Position numbers and translations under genes: made by a program
Shown: positions 21,818 through 33,567 of the stretch, piece by piece
Position numbering within the stretch: the stretch's first letter is position 1
How the letters are laid out: the number at the start of each line of letters is the position of its first letter
NCBI RefSeq assembly: GCF_024763615.1
Contig: NC_077222.1
Span: forward strand, 60,078,001-60,142,000
Reading direction: 5' to 3'
DNA: 64,000 nucleotides
Source: Phlebotomus papatasi
Lineage: Eukaryota; Arthropoda; Insecta; Diptera; Psychodidae
Notes under the pieces: generated by a model
The model's database searches: none
What the model was told of the DNA's origin: nothing
What the model saw: the letters and a program-made list of their open reading frames with translations, nothing else

Positions 21818-23701
21818 TAAATATTGTTAATTTCCTTATGAAATTGTTTTTTTTTTTTTGTTATAGTCGTTATATTTAGCATAACTATTAGAAGGATTTT
21901 AAGCATCTTTGTAAAATATTACTTGCTTTTACGAAGTAGCCTTGCTATTTATTTAGGAAACTGATAATTCGGAATAAGATCTTTTTCCTTTTACTAACTT
22001 TTAAGCTGCCAGAACTTATTTTTCTGTTTTAATATATAGCCGTTATTTCAAAATATCTTGGAGTAATTTAAATATAAATAAGATGATGTAACAAAGGTTT
22101 TGATTCAAGATCTTCATCAATTTTTAAATATTATAACATATTTATTCCTTCTTTTAGTCTGTTTTAGACTCATGCAGCTTTAATAATCTGGTTTTCAAAC
22201 CAGATGAGAGAGGACAGCTTATCACTGTCATCATATCGCTTATCTCTGCATCCGGAAAAAAATGAGAGTAGGAATCGCTTGACGAGAATGTTAAAGATTG
22301 AATATGCCATATATATGTGGGGTTGATGCTCAGAGTAGAATCTTGAGGGGTGACACGCATCTTCTAATCCTATTTCCCTGCCCAAGAGACAGCACGTTCT
22401 TATTAATCCTGCTCAAGCGAATGAGACGCATTTATGGCATTGAGATAAATAATAGAAAGAAAACATTATCACCCTCACCGGATTCCACCTCGAATATATC
22501 ATTCTCTCCATTTGGATCTCATATTTAATATTTCATTTTCTTCTGGAGTAACAATTTTATTTTGCTCCTTATTTCTTTATTACGTTGAGATTTTGCCATA
22601 TGCGATACGGTGAAAGGAGGATTTCTTCCATAAATTTTAAAATTCCCACTGAATCATAGAACTTTTAAAATTCATTTCACAAACTTTCTTTTAGTTTTCA
22701 TTTTCCCTTTCAAAATACCTGACCTACAGCAAAATCTACAGAAGCAATCAAAATTAGATTACAAAGTTATATTTCTTAATCCAATTGAAGATTCTATGGA
22801 ATAATTTTTTGCTCATTCTACAGTATTATTTTGTGGTAGAATGTGAAAAATTTAATCCTCTCGCTAATTTTGTGCTTCAAACTTTCACATTAATTAAAAT
22901 TCTTCGTAGAGGAATATTACGTGAGTTGAGAGTCTTTTTCCAACATTGGTATCATGGAATTTAAGGCTACGTGCACGATTCTTCACCATCTTCTCAGATT
23001 TCCTCTCCACAAACCGTATCCGGAAGGTATGTTGAGAAAAATGAAAATACGTGACATATTTGCGGTTATCAAATAGAAAATTTAAATATAACATTTTTAA
23101 ACTCAATTGCTAAAGTGAGTAAATATTTTCATAATAGATATATTTTGCAATATATACACCCCATGTATTGTATATATTATATCTATTATTTATTCTACAA
23201 CACACCTTGTACTTGAATGTTTTGGTTGGATTTTTTTTAGATTTTACCTGGTTTTAAGAATAATACTTCGCACTATTTGTATGTGCTTCTAATCTTAAAT
23301 GATAAACGGTATGGGATTAAAATTATGGACTTCAATAACCCCCCATATGTTCCTCTCAATATATTTTGCTTATAAATTGCGCGATAATTTATGTATATAT
23401 TAATAATATTTATATATTAATTAACGACTCAATGGAATATTAGAACTATCGACTTTGAATATATAGAAAAAGATTGTATGTATTTATTATTCCGATAAAG
23501 AAATTTCAAGAAAAAATATGAAAATTGCGAAAAAGTAACCCAATTTAAAATCTATTTAATAAAATGTTCGTTTTATTATGGATACAGGCTTATCTGGGAT
23601 TCCAAGATTTTTCAAATTAATCCATATTTTTCTCAAACAATCGAAAAACAAGCTTTTACATTTTTAAATACGATTCTATTGACAAATTTTGAACATGTGA
23701 A
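21818..23701. other. AT-rich stretch, nothing recognised
   Basis: There are only short frames (up to 76 codons near 22298-22528) and AT-rich runs near 23140-23200 and 23385-23420. No paired repeat was recognised. Confidence 0.5.
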
Positions 23702-24508
23702 AAAGGGGTGGCAAAACGTTCCAGGATTTGCAAAGTGCTTGAACTCGTGACTTAGGTGGTATACCTCAAAAGTGATTTTGCATTATTTATACCGTTCACT
23801 TCACTGGTTTTCAATCGCTATATTCATAAATTGCTCAGGAAATCCATTAAAACAGTTTCAAGAGTAATAGAACTGACTTTCGAACAAAAAATTACTTATC
23901 GGCTTGTAACTGTTTCACTACCGGTTCACAACCAATTTGAACAGATTTATAAGTCACTCAAAACATTTCGAAAATACACCTCGGGAGTAACCGATTCAAA
24001 AACGATTAGAACCGGTTCAGTTTTATTCGAAATTCCAAGACCTTTCCAACAAGCCCGAATATGATATTATTCGGATGAGAAATGTGCTCTCTAAAGCCTT
24101 TTTGATCTTTGATCTCCAAAAATCGTTATTAGGAATGGTTCAACGGTATTTTTGTATATGGACGAAATGTTCGCCTGAATAACCTCTAAAACATATCCAA
24201 AAACGAAAAAATCCCACGACGAGTCTGCGAGCAATCAGAAAAACATAGTTTTGCAGAGGAAGCAGATAGGCATGGGAAAATTAGGGATATGTTAATGATC
24301 TCAGAGACGAATTATGGGGGGTCTCCCGAAGGTCACAAGTCTATATGTCAAACCGTTTGGTTTTTGCAGCTGGCGACAGCCGGACGGACAGACGTATCAG
24401 ACGAACAAACAGCGTAACGTCATTTCTTCAAATTACCAAAATTCTACTAAACTTTGGATAATAAGGATCCGAAATATATAACTCTCTGTAGAGTTCGAGC
24501 AGTAAAAT
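23702..24508 (-). repeat. R1 interspersed repeat, near-complete copy
   Basis: It starts with the inverse of the family end (AAAGGGGTGGCAAAACGTTC), passes the GAACTCGTGACTTAGG segment, and ends with TCTGTAGAGTTCGAGCAGTA, the inverse of the family head. Interior blocks (ACCTCTAAAACATATCC, CAAACCGTTTGG, GGACGGACAGACG) match the inverse of 58188-59180. Plus-strand frames inside (102 codons at 23756) are not supported as genes. Confidence 0.8.
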
Positions 24509-24632
24509 TAAAGAAGAAAAAATTTTAATGTATTTCAAGAAAAAAATCTATTTGGGAAGATACGGGGAAAAATTATATTTTTGACGCAAATATAGACCTA
24601 TGTATGGAGAGAAAGCCCTTTGGTGCTTTTGG

Positions 24633-24837
24633 TATACCAAGTCGCTATCTCTAACCGTTTGGCATCAGGATATGCCACGATGGAATAGACAGACAATCCA
24701 ATAGCATGTCACTGTTGCTTTAAAACTTAATTCAACTATTTGAAAAAGACGTCAAGAAGTATCTAATAGACTCCCGTGTTATACAATACAAGGGGATTTT
24801 AATATTGCTCTCTCTGTGATGTTGAAGCAGTAAAATT
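24633..24837 (-). repeat. R1 partial copy in tandem
   Basis: A second set of R1 head-side blocks in the same orientation follows the first copy: CTATCTCTAACCGTTTGG, a degenerate GACAGACAATCC, and a terminal CTCTCTGTGATGTTGAAGCA. The two copies are about 125 bp apart. Confidence 0.6.
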
Positions 24838-26337
24838 CCTGGGAAGTATTTTGCAATTAAAGCTACTCATCTTGTTCACTTTAGTGAAAATTGTATGAGA
24901 GTGAGTGAAAGTGAGTAATATCTTGTGAAAGAGCTCCGTGTATACCCTGTGGGGCTAAAATATATTCAATTTCTCACAAATGTAAACATCTGTACCTCAA
25001 AAACAGACACAGTCTGTTGGATGTTGAAGGAAAATGTAGAAGTGAAATAAGTAGATTTGGTCGAATCCAACGTGGGTAAAATATGCGTAGAGGGAGGTAA
25101 TTTAGCATTTTAGAAGATATCTTGAGTGCTTAACGCAATGCCTGAAGATGATAACAATTTCGATGACCCACAGATTTGCAATACATTTTCCATTTCCACT
25201 AGGACCATCGAAACTTTGGCTAGGGAGACCAGAAAAAGAGGAGTTTCCGGCCCTAACGAGTGAGGATGAATGAAAACAACCAGAACAAACAAAACAATGA
25301 GTGACACAACAACGTAGGAATTGTTGTGGTAAATAGGTCAGAGAGATAATTGTGGGTGTTGTGTTTTTCATTAACCAAATTGCTGGCTCTTTATGCAGAG
25401 TTTATTAGAGAATATGTTGCCCTCACTGTATCCGGTTGATGGTAACCAAACCAGAGCATAGCTAATAGGAATGAATGAATGAAAGTGAACCCGAGGGTAG
25501 TTGAGAAGAAGAAAAAATACGCTACGTTTGCTTATATACATCAAATTAATGTTAACTTCAAACGACAGCAATTCCTTCTTTAACCACCAGCTCAAGGCAC
25601 TTTGTCCGCCTTTCTGCTAGGTTGGCCGAGTGAACTAATTTGAATCCAAGCCACAACTGGGGCATTATTCATGTGAGAAAAACACTTTTACCCTTTTTGG
25701 AAAATCAGAACTCTCTCACTCCTGACATCATTATCGCGTAGAATTTTCATGGTGTTTCAACTTTGATCTCACCCCTTTTGTTGTTCTTACTAATGTTTTT
25801 AACGCCCGGCATCTCTTTAGATGATTGTGTGTCATACATACCAAGTAGTAACATAATGTTGTAGACAAAATATCTCACATCTCCGCATACTAAATATACT
25901 ATCGATCACCTTGAATGTAAGTCAGTAAATTTGCCTTGAAATTGATTAAGTGCTAAATCGAATTGTTGCATGTCCCTTGTCGTTATCAAGATTTTACGTA
26001 ACATTGTAATGCCAGTGAAAGTCTTCTATTGCTTGTCATAGATTCATTTTATACATTATGTCTTAACCGAACTACATCACTGTCCCGGAGTGCACGTTGA
26101 AGTTGTTTTCATTCACTTACAATATGTACTACTATTGTATAATAAGATTGGTCTCAACAAAAGTATACATAATATATATAAATCCTCACGTGTTTAGACT
26201 TAAGGGGAAACACTACAAAACAGCATATTTTTCTCAATTTATATCTTTTTCAATATAAATAAAAAAAATTCTTTAATTCAATCTCCTGAAACGTAAAAGT
26301 AATCTTAAACTATATTATACGATTTTTTCATTTAACA
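24838..26337. other. Stretch without recognised genes
   Basis: There are short frames only (up to 89 codons on the minus strand at 25102-25371), with no domain or splice support. No paired TIRs were seen. Confidence 0.5.
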
Positions 26338-26612
26338 CTATAATAATAATAATAATATTGCTGGCACAACATTCCATGAAGGAACAAGGCCTTCTCGCAA
26401 GGGGATTTCTAGACATGCATTATTATTTTTTCTTTTACAGGATGAGGTTGTCAGTCCCATGCCCATGGAATTAAGTGCAGTGAAGCTCACTGGATGCAAT
26501 CCGAACACCTTTAACCCCAGAAAAATTCCTGGTGACCTAAAGGAGATTCGAACCCGGGACACTTGCATCATTGAGCGAGTGCTCTATCACTTGACCCATT
26601 GAGTGCTCTAAC
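26338..26612 (-). mobile_element. SINE1, tRNA-derived, full-length copy
   Basis: On the minus strand from 26612, the tRNA-like head has an A box (GGGTCAAGTGATAGAGC) and a canonical B box (GGGTTCGAATCTC). The SINE body follows (CTCACTGGATGC in reverse, TTCCATGGAATGTTGTGCC) and ends in an ATT/TAT-type simple repeat. It is about 275 bp. The head looks somewhat tRNA-Ala-like, but the parent is not certain. Other copies are at 27213, 31061 and 35966. Confidence 0.9.
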
Positions 26613-26640
26613 ACTATGAACCTACCAAAATTATTATATA

Positions 26641-26990
26641 CCTATTCCTACCATACCCGGTCAAATTAACCGCCAATGAAAAAGGTTATCAAAGACTACG
26701 CTATTGCCTCCTTTCAGTCTTGAATGTTTTAGAGTGTCGCCTAGAGGCCATTTCATCCATTCACAGCAACAACGACCCACCCGTCCTTCCGTTAATGTAA
26801 GGAATCCAAATACCATATGTATTTTCTTCCCATCCTACTCCTTCACTTCCAGAAACCAGTCTTTTGAGAATATCTCAAAAACTAAACGATAGATTCCTTT
26901 AATTTTTGGGTATGTTTTAGAGGTAGTCAACGCGGACATTTTGTCCTTAGGAACCAAAACCCCCAAAAATTTCTTTCTGGCATTTTCAAG
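26641..26990 (+). repeat. R2 repeat copy 2, followed by R1-like block
   Basis: 26641-26790 matches 17795-17950 (ATTCCTACCATACC, TCAAAGACTA, GGCCATTTCATCCATTCA). 26905-26960 (GGGTATGTTTTAGAGGTAGT, CGGACATTTTGTC) resembles the interior of R1 near 58845-58880. R1 and R2 may be parts of one longer family. Confidence 0.5.
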
Positions 26991-27212
26991 GTCAGTGGTC
27001 AACTTACTTAGGAGATTGGATTTTTCGACAGATTTGGACAAAATTTTATTTATTTTGAGAGATTTAGAAATTTTGTATAAGCCATAAGCATTTTTATTCA
27101 GTTTTAGGATGTTATGGAACAACTAAAATAGTTAAAAATACTAATACTACTAATTAAAAATACTAGGAAAAACTATTCAAAACCAACTTTTAAGATAATC
27201 AAACTGATAAGG

Positions 27213-27455
27213 TATTCATTGGGCCAAGTGGTAGAAAACCAAATCTACCTTTGGGCCAGCAGGAATAATGCGGCGATAAATGTATTTGGGGTGTTTGTAT
27301 TATATTCAGTGTGCTTCTCTGCACTTGATTCCACGGGGCATGGGACTAAAAACCCCATCCCTGTACAATAAAAATAATAATGGTTATCCCGAACTCCCCT
27401 TGCGAGAAAGCCTAAGTTCCGCTATGTAACATTTGTGCCACAATATTATCATTTA
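27213..27455 (+). mobile_element. SINE1, degenerate copy
   Basis: The head ATTGGGCCAAGTGGTAG keeps the A box, but the B box is lost. The body matches the inverse of 26338-26560: CTTGATTCCACGGGGCATGG, CCCCTTGCGAGAAAGCC, ending GTGCCACAATATTATC. Confidence 0.8.
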
Positions 27456-28611
27456 CTATTAATCACACTGATAAGCAAGTGTTTGAAAATTGTATCAATG
27501 AATATAATAAAGAGTAAGCAAACACCAAAATGTTGGGTTTTTTAGAAGTTTTCCAAAATAATTAATGATTGAATTTCTCATAATAGTATGAAACTTTTTG
27601 TAATAAATTTCAAGATTGCGAAAATATTCCAATATGATATTCTTAACTGTCTCTGTGGAACGACAAACAGCGAATAAGAAGATAATTCCTGATGCAGAGC
27701 AAGTAAGAATCACGGAAAGAGATGAAAATTAATTAAGAGAGTAACACATGGGGGGATTTAATTAATTTGTAAAAGAGACAAAGTAAAATTTATGTTGGCT
27801 GAATGCTAACCATCTTTCATTTATTTAAACATGCTAATTATTCAATTGCACTTTGAGTGTCTATTTTGAATTCTTATCATGGTATAAATTAGCAGTTTTT
27901 GCTAATTCAAATTTTGCGAATTAAGATTATTTTGTGAGTTCTGCTGTTGTTTTGACGAAGTTTAAAGACATTTCCGGTTTAAAATTAGGTACATATTGAA
28001 ATCCTGTTCCTTATCATATGAGAACTTATGAATATTCATGATTCATGATGTTTCTTGTGTTATTGCTGAATATGTGTAAATTCTATATATACAATTGTAT
28101 TATGTATCTGCATCAAAGTTAGTATTCAAATGACCTCATGATGTATCATACAACGTATTAAATTAAATTAAATTTAATTTAATTTAATAAAATTAATGTT
28201 TAGGATAATATTATCAGGTTAATAATATATTACCAATTTCGTTATTGGATTAATGAATTAATCCGGTTTCTCACTTTCAGTAAAATTACAAAAGAACATT
28301 CACAGATTTTTCGAACACTAAAATATTTGTTTTGTTAGTAAGACTTTTAGAACGTTACCTTAGTTTCATAAGGCATTACAACCCTAAATATTATATTATA
28401 TGCTTGAAATTAATTGGAAATCATTTCTTAATTTCAGTTTAATGTGAATAAGACTGACACTATAAATGACAGAGCAGACGAAAACCTAAAGTTGTTAGCT
28501 CAGGAAAATTGGTTTAGAAACGATTTTCCAGAATGCTTCAACGCGAAAAATGCATATACGATAGACTGTTTTTTCTTGCAGAAACAAATATATCTACAAA
28601 ATATTCGATTA
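27456..28611. other. AT-rich stretch with palindromic simple repeat
   Basis: A self-complementary run of AATTA-type repeats lies at about 28158-28193. Nothing else is recognised. Confidence 0.5.
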
Positions 28612-28990
28612 GGGTAAGTTGCATAAATTGGAACAATTTCCAGAGGCTCGAACTTTGATACAAGATTAAAGACATTATAAATACATTTTTCCCTGATGAC
28701 ATACATAAATTTGCTCCTTGATTCTTCTAGAATATTACCGTTTCATGGAAATTCTTGAAAAACAGTTTGAAAAGTTCTTAAATACAAGAAAAATACGTGA
28801 GTGCAAAAAAATATAATTTGGACAGGGTGGGACAAGTTGGACGTGGGAATTTGGACAATGCGTAGGGGAAGGTTGTGCAAGTTTCAAGATTTTTTACTGA
28901 ATGCCATACAAACTGAATCAATTATACCACTAGGGTAAAGTGTATAATTAAAAAGTAAAAAACATTAAGGCTTAGATATATATTATTTAT

Positions 28991-29090
28991 TAAATCTTTT
29001 TCTTGGATATTTTAATTTTCTTGCTTTGCTCCTTTTCTTCTTTTATTTTGAGCCTTTCTTCCTGTTTCTGAAGTCTAATTCTTTTTTTTC
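28991..29090 (-). pseudogene. Transposase lysine-rich C-terminal tail
   Basis: Downstream of the truncated transposase, a minus frame reads LQKQEERLKIKEEK, then SKKIKISKKKI and a TAA. Such highly charged tails are typical of the C-terminus of these transposases. It lies only about 30 bp beyond the truncated exon, so the catalytic domain between them was probably lost by internal deletion. Confidence 0.6.
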
Positions 29091-29115
29091 TTGCATAGCC
29101 TCTTCAAACATGAAT

Positions 29116-29715
29116 TTAAAAACTCCATAGAATAATATTAGATACCTGTCCACCTTTGGGCGAAAGCATTACACCCGTTTCGTCAAGATTAAAGACGCGA
29201 TCAGGAGGAAGTTCCAGAAGATCTTTGGATTTTAAATATTCATGAGTTTTCTCAAACCACTCAGTGATGTCCTCAGTGGTAATACCAGCTCTTTGAGTTG
29301 TGTATGCTTCTGGTGTACGAAGTCTCAATTCTGGGTATCTGTTCAAAAAGCTCTTGAACCAAGAGTATCCTGGCCTTCCATCGGTGAACTCGTTGACAAT
29401 CTTGAACTTCTTACAAATAATTTGCACAGTGTTGAGGACTTGATCTTTTGTTATAGGATGCCACTTGTCACTGCATCCTAAAATCCATTCAACGAGCTCA
29501 TCTTCTATATCTTTTGGCAGCGTAGGAGGCCTTCCCCCAGAGCATTCTTCCGGACATTTCCCGGTCAGCTTATTAAAAAGTGTTATTCTTGGCACCCCAA
29601 ATAATACTGACACCTGACTTAGTGACTTTCCTTGACGAAAAGCTTCCAGTGCTTTGTTCACTTGGTCTTGAGTATAGGATTTGTACTTTTTCAATTTATT
29701 TGCCTTTTTACCCAT
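29116..29715 (-). pseudogene. Pogo/Tigger-like transposase, truncated
   Basis: The start is the ATG at 29713-29715, chosen because it directly follows an acceptor-like TTTTTATTTCAG, as in the 15.6 kb relative. The frame upstream of it is probably intron. The product is 199 residues. Residues ~10-55 form a psq-type helix-turn-helix (LFGVPRITLFNKLTGKCPEE). Residues ~65-165 match the CENP-B/Tc5-type DNA-binding region (ELVEWILGCSD, DGRPGYSWFKSFLNRYPEL). Residues ~173-182 give the start of the DDE_1 core, FNLDETGVML, with the first catalytic D at 178. The reading ends in an unrelated 12-residue stretch, and GGACAG/GTATCT there could be a splice donor. The other two catalytic residues are absent, so it may bind DNA but cannot cut. 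It is one of only two substantial transposase remnants of this type in the window and a plausible relative of the enzyme that moved the G-tip MITEs. Confidence 0.85.
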
Positions 29716-30219
29716 CTGAAATAAAAAGAAAACCCCTGCAATACAATCGTATCTCCGGATGTCCAACTTGTCACTTTTGCTCACGCTTCAAATAAGCACT
29801 TTTTCTTCATACAGTTAGTAATTATATCAAATAAAACCATTACGTACCGTTAACTATCGAGATTAAGCACTTTATTCCACTAAAATTTGCCAGAAATATT
29901 GAGAAATGTCAACAGAACCGAAAAACCAAAGTCACTCGTCTTGTGTTTTTATTAGGAAAAAATGGCCGATCGATGTATTTTTTCGACGGTGAAAAGTTAC
30001 ACTGTCAATTGAGGTGAGAATTTTATACGTTAAATCTTATTCATATGAATGGATTTTCACTTTATTTGCAGCACAAGGAACCAAATAATTAAACTATAAC
30101 ATAGAAAAATATACTAATTAAAATTTAGTACTGTATTTATCAAGAAAAAATTGCCTGTCCAACTTGTCCCAGCGAAATTTTCCAACTTTTGCCATTGTCC
30201 AACTTGTACCAATTTACCC

Positions 30220-30854
30220 TAATCCTTTTGCAGTTAAACGATGGGATAAAGTATAAGAAAAGAAGCAGAAATATCCCACTTTAGAATAGATTGAACTCAC
30301 TGTGCTTTATTCTTCCAGTTACTTTAGAAAAATGAAAGAATTGAACGATAAAAATTGTCCCAAAGACTCATAAAGAAGTCTTCTGAATTAGCTCAAAACC
30401 TAGGATGATAGACTAACGGATGGAGCATTTTAATTCATAAATGGTATGTTTTTCTCAAATTCTTTATAATTTTTAAGCCATAGATCCCACAAAAATAAGT
30501 ATAATACGAAATGATATCCACATATACAGAGAATATATTTTTATTGAATTTGAAATTTTACTGGTGTTACAAACAGAAAATATGTCAGAAAAATTCAAGA
30601 ACTTGCGAATTTTACGCCTTTGTCATATGGGATTTAGGAACTGTTATCCTCGTGCAATCATTATAAATTTTGCGCTAATAACATAACATTAAATACTCTT
30701 TCATTAGGTAAAAGTTTTAAAATGATTGCATTTGGTTTTATACCAAAACTAAAAAATCACCTTAAGAAAAAATATACCATACTTTTGTACGGAAAATGTA
30801 TGAGAATGCTCCGCCTTGCTCAAAACAGTAGAAAATACAGAAAAGTAAATACTA
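30220..30854. other. AT-rich spacer
   Basis: No supported feature; a 70-codon plus frame at 30722-30934 runs into the next MITE. Confidence 0.5.
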
Positions 30855-31037
30855 AGGGAAAGTCCTCTCCCTTCGAACGTTCATGCCTTCGAATTGTGAA
30901 TATAGTAATTAAATATTGGTTGGCTTATAATTAATTGTTGATAATTCCATGATAATTTAGTGTAAATCTCTTACGAAAAGCGAATGAAATTCACATTATT
31001 CGAAGGCATGAACGTTCGAAGGTAGAGCACTTTCCCC
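30855..31037. mobile_element. G-tip MITE (word CCTTCGAA)
   Basis: TA flanks both ends. The left AGGGAAAGTCCTCTCCCTTC and the inverse of the right GGGGAAAGTGCTCTACCTTC pair for about 45 bases. CCTTCGAA occurs twice per arm with a 16-base period. It is 183 bp and non-coding. Confidence 0.9.
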
Positions 31038-31060
31038 TATCTTTCTGTCCACCGCATAAT

Positions 31061-31130
31061 GGGTCAAGTGGTAGAGCACTCGCTTTATGAAGCAAGTGTC
31101 CCAGGTTGGAATTCCCTTTATGATTTGAAA
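31061..31130 (+). mobile_element. SINE1 head fragment
   Basis: It contains the A box GGGTCAAGTGGTAGAGCACT and a degenerate B box GGTTGGAATTCCC, but no SINE body. It looks like a tRNA gene at first sight, but it matches the SINE1 head at 26560-26612 and lacks a 3' acceptor stem. Confidence 0.7.
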
Positions 31131-31467
31131 AAGTGCATCAAAACTTTAATATACATTTTTTTAAAATTTTTCATATTATGTACTTGGTTTCTTAAAACTT
31201 CAGATTGTCAAGGAGGTTTATAAAGGCTAAAACTTAAAAGGTTTGGTATATTTTATCTTTAGAATGACTAAATTTGAAATTTTAATTTTGTCATATCCAG
31301 CCCCAGGTTTCCTTACTTATAAATTTAATATCGTTCTGTGTATTTTAGGTGACTCCATTATATGGAAACTTCTATATGCGAGAAAGAGCATAAGCATATT
31401 CGCAATATATAATAACTAAAAACTAAACAAACCCTCAACAGAGGGTACTCATATGTCCATCGTTAAA
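31131..31467. other. AT-rich spacer
   Basis: No supported feature. Confidence 0.5.
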
Positions 31468-31609
31468 TCGTGGGTTGAATCAGCAACTAAGCTCTGTGCA
31501 TGTCATTTGTATTTGGATTTTCTTCAAATGCTCTAGAGCGATACGCCGTATCCAACACATTCAGATACAAAGCAAATTCGGATAGCACAGTTGCTGATTC
31601 AACCAACGA
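31468..31609. mobile_element. Short TIR element, family M1, copy 2
   Basis: The ends at 31468-31488 and 31589-31609 are inverted copies matching at 20 of 21 bases (GGTTGAATCAGCAACT / AGTTGCTGATTCAACC). It has the same length and end sequence as 80-222. A possible AAAT target duplication flanks it. Confidence 0.8.
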
Positions 31610-32281
31610 AATTGCAAGATATGAAAGTTAGTTTTATTTGTTTATGCATAAAAGCAAATTCATACCCAATGGTCGTCAAGTTAATTGAACTTTCAGAATG
31701 TGATGTGCTGGTGAAAGTTTCTATTTATATGCTTAGAGAGTTTCTGCTGAAGTAAAAGCTTTGGTTGCCTCTTCTCTTACAGAGTGCAGAGAGAAATTTC
31801 GCTTATTTCAGAAAGTAGCACAATTTTCCGTGCACAAGATTTCATACCTCATATCCCAATTTAAATGCACTTCATGAATACGTTGAAATTCATTCAAAAT
31901 TCATTTTACAAACATACTTAACTAATCATAATTTTGACACTCGGTTTGACATACTCTAATTTCTCACGAATCCATGATTATACCTTAGTGAGATGATGAC
32001 AGGTTAATTGAAGAGTCTTGTAATAACACAGTTGCATAATTGAAAGTTGTAAGATGACAAACAGATGACAGGAACGCCCACAAACTCGTTTATCGTATTC
32101 ACTATTTTAGTGAATAAACTACTTCAACCAAAATCTTTTTAACTAGGTACTGAATGACAGGTTTTATTATAGCAATAAACACTTCTTTTTACTCCCACCA
32201 CGCCACTACTGTAAAGATTATAATACTTTTATACGAGGTTTCCTGAATTTGTAGTTTGCAGTTTCCTCTTGAATTTGTATA
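31610..32281. other. AT-rich spacer
   Basis: No supported feature. Confidence 0.5.
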
Positions 32282-32700
32282 AGGGCAGAATCAGATTGAC
32301 AATAAAATGATAGCCGTAGCCTCACCGGTTTTTGGGGTTTTTTGTTAATTTACGCATTTGCATTGAAATTCTTACGCAAATTTTTCATTACCGTATTGCC
32401 TTATCTCATACTCGGTGGCACAACGTGAAAATAATATAAGAAAATTGAATAAATAAAAAAGGCAAATTCGATAAACAGTGAGCAAAAAAAACTGTATGAT
32501 TAATTTCTCTTACAGTTTTTTTGCTCACCGTTTATCGAATTTTCGTTTTATTTCTTCAATTTTCTTATATTATTTTTACCTATTGCCACCAACTATGAGA
32601 TAAGGTAATACGGTAATCGAGAATTTGCGTAAGAATTGCAATGAAAATGCGTAAATTAACGAAATATGGTGACCATTTTACTGTCAATGTGATTCTGCCC
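32282..32700. mobile_element. Fold-back element with long inverted arms
   Basis: Each half is a close inverse of the other across about 200 bases. The ends are AGGGCAGAATCAGATTGACA and the inverse GGGCAGAATCACATTGACAG. The centre pairs through CGATAAACAGTGAGCAAAAA and its complement near 32470-32540. TA is compatible with the flanks. It has a G-rich tip, but no clear 16-17 base word repeat. Confidence 0.85.
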
Positions 32701-33204
32701 TAAAGCATAAACTTATTTAATGGGTTTATTTTTTTATTACTCTCTTGAAGTATCGTGAAACTATCTCAATCATCCAATTTATTGTTAGATAATGTAAAAT
32801 TTCATATAAAATCAATAGGGCTTAAGTTTTGCTAAAGATGACTTAGGTTTTGCAAATGCATGATTCAAAATATAATTAAAGAACTAAAAATATTCTCGGG
32901 TAAATTAAATTTCAAATTTGTCAGATTATTGTTAACATTAAACCAACCAAGGTCCAGTCAAATTGATCGGTTTAAAAACTTTTTAAAATTAAAACATTTT
33001 TTAAACGGTACAATGTCGCTATCAAACTTTATGAATTTCTTAAAATATGCATGGGATATATTTTTTAGTGCTTAAATTTAAATTTTTCCTCTTTTCCAAG
33101 AAAAATTTGTTGAGTATCCTACCCTACCGCGATCTGTGATTTGACCAAGCGCATTAGAAGAAACGACTAGAAAGGGTCGGTTGGTTTAGTGTTAATCGTA
33201 ACGA
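32701..33204. other. AT-rich spacer
   Basis: There is a 71-codon plus frame of low-complexity composition. No supported feature. Confidence 0.45.
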
Positions 33205-33500
33205 AATATATTTGTTACAATTTAATCATGTTGTCGTATATATCGTGTTGGAAGAATTTGTTGATCGTAGATTTGTCAGGAGCGCCTTCCCCGCAATGTG
33301 GATACGCTTCTTCCATGCTCCCAGAGTTTTTAGGTAAAGGCGGTGTATTTTTATTACGTTGTATCACAGCGAAAGTGTATTTTCCATTGACATTCAGATC
33401 TTTGCATTGCAGATCTTTGGCGGAACTCGAACTCACAACAAAGTGAGGGATCTATCCGCCCAAGAACCAACGGTCAAACTTATTGCGCCACTAGATCCCC
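33205..33500 (-). mobile_element. SINE2, copy 2
   Basis: It matches 19935-20236 over its length: CGTGTTGGAAGAATYTG at the 3' side, GGAGCGCCTTCCCCG, CATTCAGATCTTTGCA, and the head inverse TTGCGCCACT. The B-box region reads AACTCGAACTCAC on the plus strand. AGATCTTTGCA is partly duplicated around 33395-33415. Confidence 0.85.
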
Positions 33501-33567
33501 AATTTAACAGATTGTATATATTCTTTGAGTTGCAGGGAAATTCTGTAACAGTATGACAATAATCATA

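Larger units (their letters stand above)
28612..30219 (-). mobile_element. Pogo-type transposon, internally deleted
   Basis: TA flanks at 28610-28611 and 30220-30221. The left GGGTAAGTTGCATAAATTGG pairs imperfectly with the inverse of the right, GGGTAAATTGGTACAAGTTG. Read inward from the right end, the word AAGTTGGA occurs three times, at periods of 17 and then 23 bases. Inverted counterparts (GGGACAAGTTGGAC) lie near 28830-28845. The interior encodes a truncated pogo-type transposase on the minus strand plus a separated lysine-rich tail. Confidence 0.82.

Noticed and set aside
23756..24064. 102-codon plus frame
   Set aside because: It lies inside an R1 repeat copy. The corresponding region of the other R1 copies shows no conserved frame.
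31061..31130. Possible tRNA gene
   Set aside because: The A box is good, but the B box is degraded, no acceptor-stem pairing is seen, and the sequence matches the head of SINE1.
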